From: Paenirhizobium daejeonense
GTDB lineage: Bacteria > Pseudomonadota > Alphaproteobacteria > Rhizobiales > Rhizobiaceae
Assembly: GCF_014280875.1 (NCBI RefSeq)
Contig: NZ_JACLAL010000016.1
Location: 1-47,912, forward strand
Reading direction: 5' to 3'
DNA length: 47,912 bases
Shown here: positions 10,824 through 18,461 of the stretch, in pieces
Numbering within the stretch: the stretch's first letter is position 1
Layout of the letters: the number at the start of each line of letters is the position of its first letter
Made by a program: the position numbers and the translations under genes
Notes under the pieces: generated by a model
Told to the model about the DNA's origin: nothing
What the model saw: only the letters and a program-made list of their open reading frames with translations
Databases searched by the model: none

Positions 10824-11269
10824 AGCAGCGCCCCGTGATAGCTCGGGCCGGCCGCGTCGCTCAGATGCTCCCATTGGGTCAGCCACTTGTCCGAAATGTA
10901 GCGAGCGATTTTGCCGGACATGGAAAGCTGCTCCACATTTGCGAAGCTGTCGATCCAGATCGTCTTGGCGCCGATGAGTTTGCCGAAGGCGATGCAAATG
11001 ATGCCCGGTGCCGCACCAGTGGAAATGATGACCTTCGGCCGCCGGGAAAACACGATACCCGCGCATTGGCGAATGCAGGTCAGCATGAGCAGCGGCCGAC
11101 TGCGATTGCAGTCGACGACTACATGGCCATCGACCTTGCCTGCTTGCTGCAGCAGTTCTTTCTTGGTCGTCACGAAAACAGGTGACATGTCCTCGAAGGC
11201 TTCGGACACGAGCAACAGCTGCTGCCAGTGGCCTCCGCTAGATGCGACCGCAAGAATAGTGTTCTTCAT
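10820..11269 (-). CDS. pssD: PssD-like glycosyltransferase subunit (Alg14 type)
   Basis: 149-residue Alg14-type protein. The N-terminal strand and loop LAVASSGGHWQQLL is the family hallmark, followed by ISTGAAPGI and WIDSFAN. Alg14-type subunits anchor the catalytic Alg13-type partner to the cytoplasmic membrane and bind the lipid acceptor. It is coupled to pssE by a 4-bp overlap, which fits an obligate heterodimer. No clear ribosome binding site is seen before the ATG. It is transcribed away from a 0.7-kb intergenic region that probably holds its promoter. Confidence 0.85.
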   Translation of the reverse strand: MKNTILAVASSGGHWQQLLLVSEAFEDMSPVFVTTKKELLQQAGKVDGHVVVDCNRSRPLLMLTCIRQCAGIVFSRRPKVIISTGAAPGIICIAFGKLIGAKTIWIDSFANVEQLSMSGKIARYISDKWLTQWEHLSDAAGPSYHGALL

Positions 11270-11990
11270 GCTGGTAACCCGTGAGTTGTTAACATCGAAA
11301 ATCTAGAAAACTGCCTGTAAACCATCGGTTTGATCGGACAGTTGCGAAACCGGTTGACGTTGATGGAATGAATCCAGCCGGACAAAGCCTGTCCGACAAC
11401 GCATTGGGTAGGTTCGGCGCGAGCATCGTTCCGACCGGAACCGATATTCAACTGCAGAAGAGCGGCCATTTTTGGGTCTATGTGATCATTGTCACGTGGG
11501 GGCAAGGTTTGATGGAACAAACGATTCACTGTCGGCAATAGGAAACCGGCGTGGGTTCTTGCCTGCCTGATCATCCCGGTTGTGGCGGTGTGCGGGTGCG
11601 GCATGTCGACGGTAACCCTTGTCGTCCACTCTTTACAAAGCGAGTTACACTCACGGCGCGTAAAGCGGCCGTTAACCGTGAAGTTTTCCGATTTTTATAC
11701 TGTCTTTGTTTCGCATCCGCGAAAGCTTGTCAATATGTTGCGTCGCAATATCATTTTCGCAACCGACGCTACAACGATCGTTACAATTGAATTTTTCGTT
11801 GATTTTGTTGAATATTATCGAACTCTGACCTTGGTTTCCACGCTGCGGTGCGGCTGTTGCTATCGTGGACGATGCCGTTGTTGATAAGTTTGGTAGGTTG
11901 CGCTGCAGATTTATTTGCAGCGCAAAAGTTGCTTTGTTTGCGTCGTCCCGAAAACGGACGTGGAAGGGAGATGCTGAGACGGGGGAAAGG
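11270..11990. other. Long AT-richer regulatory region upstream of pssD
   Basis: 721 bp without a convincing gene between leftward pssD and the rightward small ORF and polymerase gene. The stretch 11680-11860 is distinctly AT-richer than its surroundings. It contains an inverted repeat CGGACA-5-TGTCCG at 11379-11395 and the three palindromes listed separately at 11709-11782. Leftward open frames at 11266-11604 and 11672-12016 lack ribosome binding sites and a coding-like composition and are not called. Confidence 0.6.
11709..11782. promoter_or_regulatory. Cluster of three palindromes in the pssD/polymerase intergenic region
   Basis: Within 74 bp are TTTCGC-ATCC-GCGAAA (11709-11724), TTGCG-T-CGCAA (11738-11748) and AACGATCGTT (11773-11782), all in AT-rich DNA. 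They lie between divergent transcription units of exopolysaccharide genes. Binding by an exopolysaccharide regulator is plausible, but no regulator can be named from the sequence. Confidence 0.4.
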
Positions 11991-12190
11991 ATGAATCCCT
12001 GCGGAAGTTCCTTCACGCCGTCCAGGCTACCTTCTTACTGATGTTACTTTGGGCTTCGGTGCCGCACGCAAAGAGGCCGGCGGGGATCTCCGTAAAGCCG
12101 GATACGGATGGCAGGTTCACGGAAATATATGCGGTACTGAAGTTTGACAAAGTGGAAGAGATAATAGAGGAGTGCTGCGACTATTCTTGA
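11991..12190 (+). pseudogene. Small secreted protein gene, apparently frameshifted
   Basis: An ATG at 11991 with GGGGG 5 nt upstream opens a frame that stops after 16 codons (TGA 12039-12041). The neighbouring frame runs to a TGA at 12188-12190 and is open from 11978. If the CCC at 11997-11999 were CCCC, the two would join into a 66-residue protein with a good signal peptide (start MNPLRKFLHAVQ, core TFLLMLLWASVPHA) and an acidic C terminus ending IIEECCDYS. Without repair, the second part can start at ATG 12041, which overlaps the first stop as TGATG and gives 49 residues. It ends 12 nt before the polymerase gene. Either a real frameshift, a sequencing error or a coupled leader. Confidence 0.4.
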
Positions 12191-12202
12191 GGCATATCTT
12201 CA

Positions 12203-13744
12203 ATGCAAACCAGCCAAAGACGTCTTGCCGCGGGTCCCGGTGAAAAGGTCGGGGCGGGATCTCGTCTGACCGATATCCTGAGATTGGCCTTCTGGTTTAG
12301 CATTGTTATTTCTCTGCTGAACTACGGGGCATACGATTCTGTTACGGTAGCCATTGAAGCCGGGTTTGTGTATCTGCTGCTGGTGCTGGGGGTGTTCTCG
12401 CTCGGTATTGCGGGTAATGTTCGCATGCCCGTTGTAACGAGCATTGCGGCGCTCCTCCTTCTCCTCGCATGGATCGTTTTCCAGACTGCGCCCTTGCCCG
12501 AAGGTTGGCCAGTCCATCCTGCATGGATGGAAGTCCGTAAGCTCGATCCCGACGTGCATGCCAGCATTTCCGTGACGCCGGGGGATGACTTTGGCGCGTA
12601 TCTCAAGATTGCGCTGCCGTTTGGCGTGTTCCTGCTTTCGCTGCTGTTGTTCCGGAAGGATGGGGAAGCCGAACGGGCTCTCAGGCTCTACGGTGTCACC
12701 GGCGGGATTATTGCCATTCTGTCGATCCTGCAGTTCGTTTTTGCGCCCGGGATGCTGCTTTTCGTAGAGAAGACGGCCTATCTCGACAGCCTCACGGGCT
12801 TTTTCGTCAACCGTAACACCGCGGCGACCTTCTTCGGAATTGTCTCGCTGCTTCTGCTGACCTTGTTGTGGCGGTCCACAAAGGATGTCGATGTCCGCCG
12901 TTTCGTCGCCACGCTCGCGCAGCCCCGGCCTGAAGCAAAGGGATGGAGCCTTGAACGGAAACATGGCCTGCTTTACGCAGGTTTGCTGGCGGCAAGCCTG
13001 CTCGCCCTTCTGCTGACGAAGTCTCGGGCCGGTGTCGGGTTGACTTTCGTCAGTCTGTCCCTCCTTGGTATTCTCCTCGGCTCCACGCGTTATAGCCGGA
13101 CGCAGCGAGCGAGCTTTGGCGGCCGGCCAAAGGTTGGAATTGCCCGGCGCCTGTGGATTCTCGTCGGTCTGCCCTTGGCTTTTCTGGTCATTCTTGCATT
13201 TCTCGGCGGGAACGTGCTGCTTCGTGCCGAGGTGCGCGGCGCCGAGGACCCACGCTTTTGCACCCTCCCGGGAATCGTCGCGAGCGTGAAGGACCATTTT
13301 CCCTGGGGGTCGGGTCTGGCCTCATTCCAGGAGGTCTTCCCGGCCTATCGCGATCCCGCATGCGGCGTCTTCGCGGCCTGGGACAAGGCACACAACGTCT
13401 ATCTCGAGGGAACGCTCACTCTCGGAATCATGTTTCCGCTGGTTGCGGTCATCGTGATGGGAAGCCTCATCCATATTTTCATTCGGGGAATCCGTGAGCG
13501 TCGGGAATACAGGTTCGCCGGTTGTCTTGGGCTTGCCGCGCTGCTTCTCGTCGGGCTGCATTCGGCGTTCGATTTTTCGCTACAGATTCCCGGCTTCTCG
13601 CTCGTATTCGCCCTGCTGATGGGGCCGGTCGTCAGTATTTGTCTAGGCCGGGGCGCGGGTGCCTTCCCTCAGTCGTCCCAGCAGGCATCGGGGCGCTATC
13701 GCGTACGGGCCAGGCACGGGCATCGCAAGTCGGAGAACGTTTAA
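12203..13744 (+). CDS. O-antigen ligase/Wzy-type polysaccharide polymerase
   Basis: 513-residue polytopic membrane protein with about ten to twelve hydrophobic segments and a periplasmic loop before AHNVYLEGTLTLGI (about 390-405), the Wzy_C signature of O-antigen ligases and exopolysaccharide polymerases. A second family trait is the RAGVGLTFVS segment. Such proteins polymerise or ligate lipid-linked repeat units at the periplasmic face. It may play the PssT role of R. leguminosarum, but similarity cannot be judged here. GAGG lies 10 nt before the ATG. Its stop codon overlaps that of the convergent KTSC gene through a shared TTAA. Confidence 0.85.
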   Translation: MQTSQRRLAAGPGEKVGAGSRLTDILRLAFWFSIVISLLNYGAYDSVTVAIEAGFVYLLLVLGVFSLGIAGNVRMPVVTSIAALLLLLAWIVFQTAPLPEGWPVHPAWMEVRKLDPDVHASISVTPGDDFGAYLKIALPFGVFLLSLLLFRKDGEAERALRLYGVTGGIIAILSILQFVFAPGMLLFVEKTAYLDSLTGFFVNRNTAATFFGIVSLLLLTLLWRSTKDVDVRRFVATLAQPRPEAKGWSLERKHGLLYAGLLAASLLALLLTKSRAGVGLTFVSLSLLGILLGSTRYSRTQRASFGGRPKVGIARRLWILVGLPLAFLVILAFLGGNVLLRAEVRGAEDPRFCTLPGIVASVKDHFPWGSGLASFQEVFPAYRDPACGVFAAWDKAHNVYLEGTLTLGIMFPLVAVIVMGSLIHIFIRGIRERREYRFAGCLGLAALLLVGLHSAFDFSLQIPGFSLVFALLMGPVVSICLGRGAGAFPQSSQQASGRYRVRARHGHRKSENV

Positions 13745-13938
13745 CCCTTAGCCAGAGGACTGATGTGACGGGTGTAGTACCAACCGGGGGAATCGGCCGT
13801 TATCAAGTTCTCATACATCGAGCGGGGAGCGACCAGTGACTTTGTCTCGCCGGAATGGAGATGAACATAAAGTAGATGCGAGCGGTCATCGTAAGCCGCT
13901 GAGGCGATAAGCCGAGATTTGACTTCTGTCTTTTCCAT
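13741..13938 (-). CDS. KTSC-domain small protein
   Basis: 65 residues that match the KTSC domain almost end to end: VKSRLIASAAYD, then LYVHLHSGE, then a Tyr-x-x-Leu and the ADSPGWYYTRHI end. The domain takes its name from the lysyl-tRNA synthetase C-terminal region; the function of stand-alone copies is unknown. It shares four bases with the stop of the convergent polymerase gene. GGGACG is a weak ribosome binding site. A 13-bp palindrome AGCGCTGAGCGCT lies 39 bp upstream (13978-13990). Confidence 0.75.
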   Translation of the reverse strand: MEKTEVKSRLIASAAYDDRSHLLYVHLHSGETKSLVAPRSMYENLITADSPGWYYTRHISPLAKG

Positions 13939-14124
13939 AGACGTCCCATTTTGCCAAAAAGGGCTCGTTCACTCTAAAGCGCTGAGCGCTCTAGGCTTTC
14001 CTCCAGAAGCGGAGCCAGTGTGTATGGTTTACGGAGGGTTGTCAATTGCAGGGAAATCTCCTTCATCAACCGGCGGCCGAGCGCTCTCCGCAGGCGTGAA
14101 TGCGCTTTTCGGGGCGTGGGACTT

Positions 14125-15270
14125 TCACTCCGCTCGGAGGAAGCCGATCAGATAATCACTTTCTCTCGGGTCGAAATTCGATGCGACCTTGCGCAGCAAC
14201 GTCATCAGATTGGGGTTGTTTCTGGCGAAATGTTGGCTGAGTAGCGGCATCCATTCCACCATGTCGGGTTTTTTGAGCTGCTCCTGCCCGGTCCGTTTCG
14301 CGATGGTGTCCGGCTTCTCATATCCCTCTGCCGTGAAACGCGCCGCCGTGGCTAGACGTTTCTCGTCTTCGCTGGAAAGTGCCCGCCCGTTTTCGTCGGC
14401 TATGGCAACAAGCAACGTCAGGGCCTTCATTGCGAAAGCCTGGTAGTGGAGCGCTCTGCCTCCTCGGGAAAGCTCCGCGGGGAAGCTGCCATCGGCGCTG
14501 CTCTCGGAAAGACCTGTGTGCAGGACGTTCATCGCCCAATCGAGTTGGCGGTTATCCTGCGTGAGCGTGGCGACCAGCCCGACTGCGGAGGCTCCCCAGT
14601 AGCGGGTGTTGGCGTTGCGATCGAGCCATTGGTTCTTTTTTGGACGTGGCGCGGAAGGGGGGGTGAATTCAGCGATGATGGCGTCCCCGAGCTTTCCGAG
14701 CCAGCCTTCGATCAACGCGCGCTGTTCCCTTGGCGGCGTGTCGAGCTGGAGCGCCACAGAATAGGCGTCGGTAAAACTCTTCATGCCGAAGGCTGTAATA
14801 AGGATCGCCTGTCGGCGACCCTTGGGATCGTTGTCATCGAGGTTGCCGAGTAGAGCGTCCGCTTTTGCCCAGACGACAAGCTGGCGCATGATGCAGGGTC
14901 CGATGCGCATACGATCGTTGGGCGATGTTACAGCGCGCCGCACCATCTGCCTGAGCGAAGCCCGGGTTCTGTCCACCAGTCGGTTGCGCTTGACGTAGGC
15001 GGCCATCGCCTGCTTGTCGATGACCGATTGTGTCGATCCCGGCTTGTAGAAGGTGCCGATGTTCGACATGTCCACCATCGGAGGAACCGGCTTTTCGCAG
15101 ACGAAAGGCTTATCGTAATGGAGCGTCGCCGCGGAATTTTCAGGCAGGACGAAAGGATAGCTGAGGCTGGCCGCCGCCTCTGTCGTTCCGACTGCTGTGA
15201 GAAACGAGAGGCCAATTACCCATACTCTCAGCCTGTGCGGGAGCTTTCGAGGTTTCGGAGGTGCTGCCAC
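14125..15270 (-). CDS. PL5-like (alginate lyase family) secreted polysaccharide lyase
   Basis: 381 residues, with an N-terminal signal or anchor segment (RVWVIGLSFLTAVGTTEAAA, about 15-34) and an alpha-barrel lyase domain. The core resembles AlgL: ANTRYWGASAVGLV at 220-233 and ELSRGGRALHYQAFAM at 266-281. Aligned with alginate lyase A1-III, Asn221, Arg269 and Tyr276 match the catalytic Asn, Arg and Tyr, but the neighbouring His is Thr222. It may therefore cut another uronic acid polymer, such as the glucuronate-bearing EPS made nearby, or be a binding protein. The start is a GTG with AAGGG upstream. The LapG-like gene lies 277 bp upstream on the same strand. Confidence 0.8.
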   Translation of the reverse strand: MAAPPKPRKLPHRLRVWVIGLSFLTAVGTTEAAASLSYPFVLPENSAATLHYDKPFVCEKPVPPMVDMSNIGTFYKPGSTQSVIDKQAMAAYVKRNRLVDRTRASLRQMVRRAVTSPNDRMRIGPCIMRQLVVWAKADALLGNLDDNDPKGRRQAILITAFGMKSFTDAYSVALQLDTPPREQRALIEGWLGKLGDAIIAEFTPPSAPRPKKNQWLDRNANTRYWGASAVGLVATLTQDNRQLDWAMNVLHTGLSESSADGSFPAELSRGGRALHYQAFAMKALTLLVAIADENGRALSSEDEKRLATAARFTAEGYEKPDTIAKRTGQEQLKKPDMVEWMPLLSQHFARNNPNLMTLLRKVASNFDPRESDYLIGFLRAE

Positions 15271-15547
15271 TCTAACTACCCTTCCTGATGACGGCTATGG
15301 CGCCGGTCCGGATTTTCGCGTTCATCGACGAACTTCAGTCAGGGGTAGTGTTGGATAGAGGCGGTATAGTGTCAAGAAGTGCCAGATCATGCCTGATCTT
15401 TAGGATGCAGGGCACAACGTATGAGCTGCGTGTCCCGGCCATGACGCCGGAACCTGACGCTTCCGGCATCGTGATTCGTGTTCTTCACGGACTGGACGCC
15501 CCGTCTGTCAGGTGCGCCCAAAATTGGCCGGAGCCGGTAAAACAGGC

Positions 15548-16165
15548 CTATCGGCGTCTGACATCGAACCACTGACGCGGATTTTCGCCCGATTGAATCT
15601 TCAGCAGGCGCAGGTCCGTGCGCCGCCATTCCTTGATTGCGACCGTCCTGTTGTCGAGGATCAGGTCGCCTTCGGAGGTGGCAACCGCGAGAACGGCGTG
15701 GCCTTCACCCTCCGAAGTACGCGCAACCACGAGTCGCAGCGCCGTGCTGGGCCAGCCGGCTTCCATGAGTTGGCGGCGCTTGGTGAGAGCGTAGTCCTCG
15801 CAATCGCCTGATGTTCCGCCGACCTTCCATACATCATTGCCCGGTTCGTCGTTTTCCGGGCGCATGGAACGATTGACTTGGCGGTTTATACGCTGCAATT
15901 CCAATTTCTTGGCCGCCGTGAGGTCCACGACGCCACCGCCTTCGGAATTCCTGACTTCGCAATCGTCAGGATTCTGCACGCAAAATCGTACATGGGCATA
16001 GGGCGCCAGAGTTTGTTTGCTGACAGCTATAAGCTGTATTGTTGCGCTTCGACCTAAGTCTTTCGTTAGTCCTCCGAGTGGAACCGCATGGGAGGCAGGT
16101 GCAAAGCCGAGAGTAATCATTGCACCGAATGCGACGGACAGCGCTTTGTTATGGTTCATTTTCAT
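15548..16165 (-). CDS. Transglutaminase-like (LapG-type) periplasmic cysteine peptidase
   Basis: 205-residue member of the bacterial transglutaminase-like cysteine proteinase family (BTLCP, peptidase C93), which includes LapG. A signal peptide ends near SHA (25-27). The catalytic triad is Cys122 (GDCEDYAL), His156 (EGHAVLAV) and Asp171 (LILDNR). LapG cuts large adhesins off the cell surface; many rhizobial members have unknown substrates. The gene diverges from the pssN-like gene. ATGs at 16165 and 16159 are both possible; AAGAGA and GGGG precede them. No LapD or large adhesin gene is in the window. Confidence 0.88.
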   Translation of the reverse strand: MKMNHNKALSVAFGAMITLGFAPASHAVPLGGLTKDLGRSATIQLIAVSKQTLAPYAHVRFCVQNPDDCEVRNSEGGGVVDLTAAKKLELQRINRQVNRSMRPENDEPGNDVWKVGGTSGDCEDYALTKRRQLMEAGWPSTALRLVVARTSEGEGHAVLAVATSEGDLILDNRTVAIKEWRRTDLRLLKIQSGENPRQWFDVRRR

Positions 16166-16423
16166 CCCCGTCTCTTTTACACTTGTTCAGTGGCTTTCTG
16201 GGGGACACATTACAGACGCTGAATTTAATCCTGCTTAAGCCGATTGTTGGCATTTTACGGTTTTTTGCGGTTGCTGCGTGGACTCATTGCTGCAGTGCGT
16301 ATAAGGTTCCTACTCAAAATGGGGTACTGCGGACATCAAGGCCGATTCCGGATTGATTGCAGTATTCGTCTGCTCCTTCGGCAGATACTTGGACTGCATG
16401 TTTCTTGAGTTGAGGGGATTAAC

Positions 16424-17626
16424 TTGAAGCTTTTCGCCGCCGGCCTGCTCTTGTCTACGTCAGTTGTTGCTCTTTCAGGATGTACGGCCACTTCAAGCTC
16501 CGGTCCCACCGGACGGGCAGTGGAGGAGCGGGCGACGGTCAAGGTGACCAATGCCTCGTCCAAGCGTTCCGTTGGCATCGATTATGCGTTGGTCGATATC
16601 AATAGTTCCCTGCTGGCCTATGCCTCTGAGACGACGACCGAGGCCGGTCTCGGCAGCCTCGGCAGCAGCCGCAGTGGTGCGCCGAGTCTGCCGCTTGGCG
16701 CCGGCGACATCATTCAGGTGGCTATTTTCGAATCCCAGGCGGGGGGGCTCTTCATCCCCGCCGATGCCGGCAGCCGTCCGGGTAACTATGTAACGCTGCC
16801 GGAGCAGACCATTGCTCGCGATGGCACTATCAGCGTTCCCTACGCGGGTCGCATTCGTGCTGCGGGTCGCCAGGTCGAGGAAGTGCAGGCTGAGGTCGAG
16901 GATCTGCTGTCCAGCAAGGCGATCGAGCCGCAGGTCGTTATCACCAAGGTCAGTAGCAAGTCGGCCCAGGTGGCCGTTCTCGGCGATGTCAATGAACCCA
17001 CGAAGGTTCAGTTGACCGATGCAGGCGAGCGCGTTCTCGATGCGGTTTCCGAGGCCGGTGGCTTGAAAACGCCGAATGCCGAAACCTACGTCACCGTACA
17101 GCGGCGCGGCCGCACGGCGCGGGTGCGTTTCGACAAGCTGCTCGCCAATCCTTCCGAGAATATCTACGTGGCTCCGGGCGATACCATCATCGCCGAACGC
17201 GAACGCCGGACCTTCCTGGCCTTCGGTGCGGCCGGCACGAACGGAAGGTTCGATTTCGAGGAAGAAAACCTGACCCTCGGCGAAGGCCTCGGCAAGGCCG
17301 GCGGTCTTCTCGATTCTCGTGCGAACCCGGCGCAGGTCCTGCTTTATCGTCAGGCGCCCCGCAAGCTTTTGGTCAGTCTCGGCGTCGATGTCTCCAAGTT
17401 CAAGGGCGACGATATTCCGGTCGTCTTCAGGGCGGATCTGCGCGACCCTGCTGCGTTGTTCGCCGTCCAGAAGTTCCCGATGCAGGACAAGGACGTTATT
17501 TACATCTCGAACTCCGATTCGGTTGAAATCATCAAGTTCCTCAACCTGGTCAACTCGATTTCTTCGACGGCTTCCGGCGTAAGTTCAGACGTGGTTTCGA
17601 CAAGAGATTCCATCAAGGATCTCTAA
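16424..17626 (+). CDS. pssN: PssN-like outer-membrane polysaccharide export lipoprotein (Wza/OPX family)
   Basis: 400 residues. A lipoprotein signal ends in LSGC (Cys20). A Poly_export domain begins near 80 (LPLGAGDIIQVAIFES), followed by SLBB-like repeats (VAVLGDVNEPTKVQL and the FLAFGAAGTNGRF region) and a C-terminal helix-rich tail. OPX proteins form the export channel with a PCP partner, here the pssP-like kinase two genes on. The start is a TTG at 16424 chosen because GAGGGG lies 6 nt upstream and the lipobox falls at the right distance. The order OPX, Gly-rich protein, PCP matches pssN-pssO-pssP of R. leguminosarum. Confidence 0.88.
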   Translation: MKLFAAGLLLSTSVVALSGCTATSSSGPTGRAVEERATVKVTNASSKRSVGIDYALVDINSSLLAYASETTTEAGLGSLGSSRSGAPSLPLGAGDIIQVAIFESQAGGLFIPADAGSRPGNYVTLPEQTIARDGTISVPYAGRIRAAGRQVEEVQAEVEDLLSSKAIEPQVVITKVSSKSAQVAVLGDVNEPTKVQLTDAGERVLDAVSEAGGLKTPNAETYVTVQRRGRTARVRFDKLLANPSENIYVAPGDTIIAERERRTFLAFGAAGTNGRFDFEEENLTLGEGLGKAGGLLDSRANPAQVLLYRQAPRKLLVSLGVDVSKFKGDDIPVVFRADLRDPAALFAVQKFPMQDKDVIYISNSDSVEIIKFLNLVNSISSTASGVSSDVVSTRDSIKDL

Positions 17627-17728
17627 GATGACAAAATTGCAGATTAACTGAGAACTAGTTTTGCTGTTGCTCGATAATGTCGCTGACATGTATGGGCAGA
17701 TCGAGCAGATAAAAGGAGCAAAAGCGTG

Positions 17729-18427
17729 ATGGACATGAAGACTGGCAAGTTTCTACTTCTGGCACTTGTGGGCGCCTGTGCAGTTCCCGTCACTGCGGGC
17801 GTGGCTTTCGCGCAGGATGCGTCGCAGACGACGGCACCGCGTGTAGGTGGACCTTCCCGTCTCGGCACGGCTGAGGTTCAGGCCTTCCTCAGCGCACCGG
17901 AGACTTTGCTTGGCGAAACGATCACTCCAGCATCGCTTTCGCTGCAGGTTCGCGGTTTGGCGATTTCCAGCGAGGAAACCCTGGCGCCTTTGCTTGCGCT
18001 GGTCTCTTCGGCAAATAACCAACAGATCGGCAGCATTGCTTCCGGTCTTGCCCGCGCAGTGCGCGTCTTGAGCGCCAGCACCGATCCGGCGGATCTTGCT
18101 CTTGCCTCCCGCATTCAGGAAGAGTCGGCAAAGGTTACCAATACGGTCTTCCAGGCGGCGTTTGCCAGCGCGACCGGTGAGGTTGAAACAGCCGCGCTCG
18201 GCGGGGCCGCTGCGGGTGGCGCAGGCGGCGGTGCGGGTGCGCTCGGCGGAACCGGAAGCGCTTCCGGCACGGCCGGTGGCGGCGCGGTCTCTGCGCCGAC
18301 GACGCAGGCCCAGGGCGGGACGAGCTTCTCGGGCGCATCAGGCGGTTATTTTGCGAGCTCTGGCGGCGGCGGCACGACGGTCAACGTCGTGAGCCCGACG
18401 ATCATTGTGAACGTGACCGGCCTCTGA
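17729..18427 (+). CDS. pssO: PssO-like secreted Gly/Ala-rich protein
   Basis: 232 residues. A signal peptide ends near VAFAQ (about 28). A helical domain (to about 145) is followed by a low-complexity Gly/Ala/Ser tail of about 65 residues and a terminal beta-type segment (TTVNVVSPTIIVNVTGL). It lies between the OPX and PCP genes, the place of pssO in R. leguminosarum, whose product is a surface or extracellular protein needed for EPS production. The symbol rests on position and general features rather than alignment. A GTG at 17726 immediately precedes the ATG; GGAG is 7 or 10 nt upstream of them. Confidence 0.6.
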   Translation: MDMKTGKFLLLALVGACAVPVTAGVAFAQDASQTTAPRVGGPSRLGTAEVQAFLSAPETLLGETITPASLSLQVRGLAISSEETLAPLLALVSSANNQQIGSIASGLARAVRVLSASTDPADLALASRIQEESAKVTNTVFQAAFASATGEVETAALGGAAAGGAGGGAGALGGTGSASGTAGGGAVSAPTTQAQGGTSFSGASGGYFASSGGGGTTVNVVSPTIIVNVTGL

Positions 18428-18461
18428 TTTTTTCGGTCCAACAAACGGGCGAGGCGAGATC

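Noticed and set aside
11672..12016. 114-codon leftward frame in the AT-rich EPS intergenic region
   Set aside because: No start signal or motif; the sequence looks regulatory, with palindromes inside.
15288..15575. 95-codon rightward frame between the lyase and peptidase genes
   Set aside because: No ribosome binding site, no family features, overlap with the 3' end of the peptidase gene and almost no promoter room beside the lyase start.
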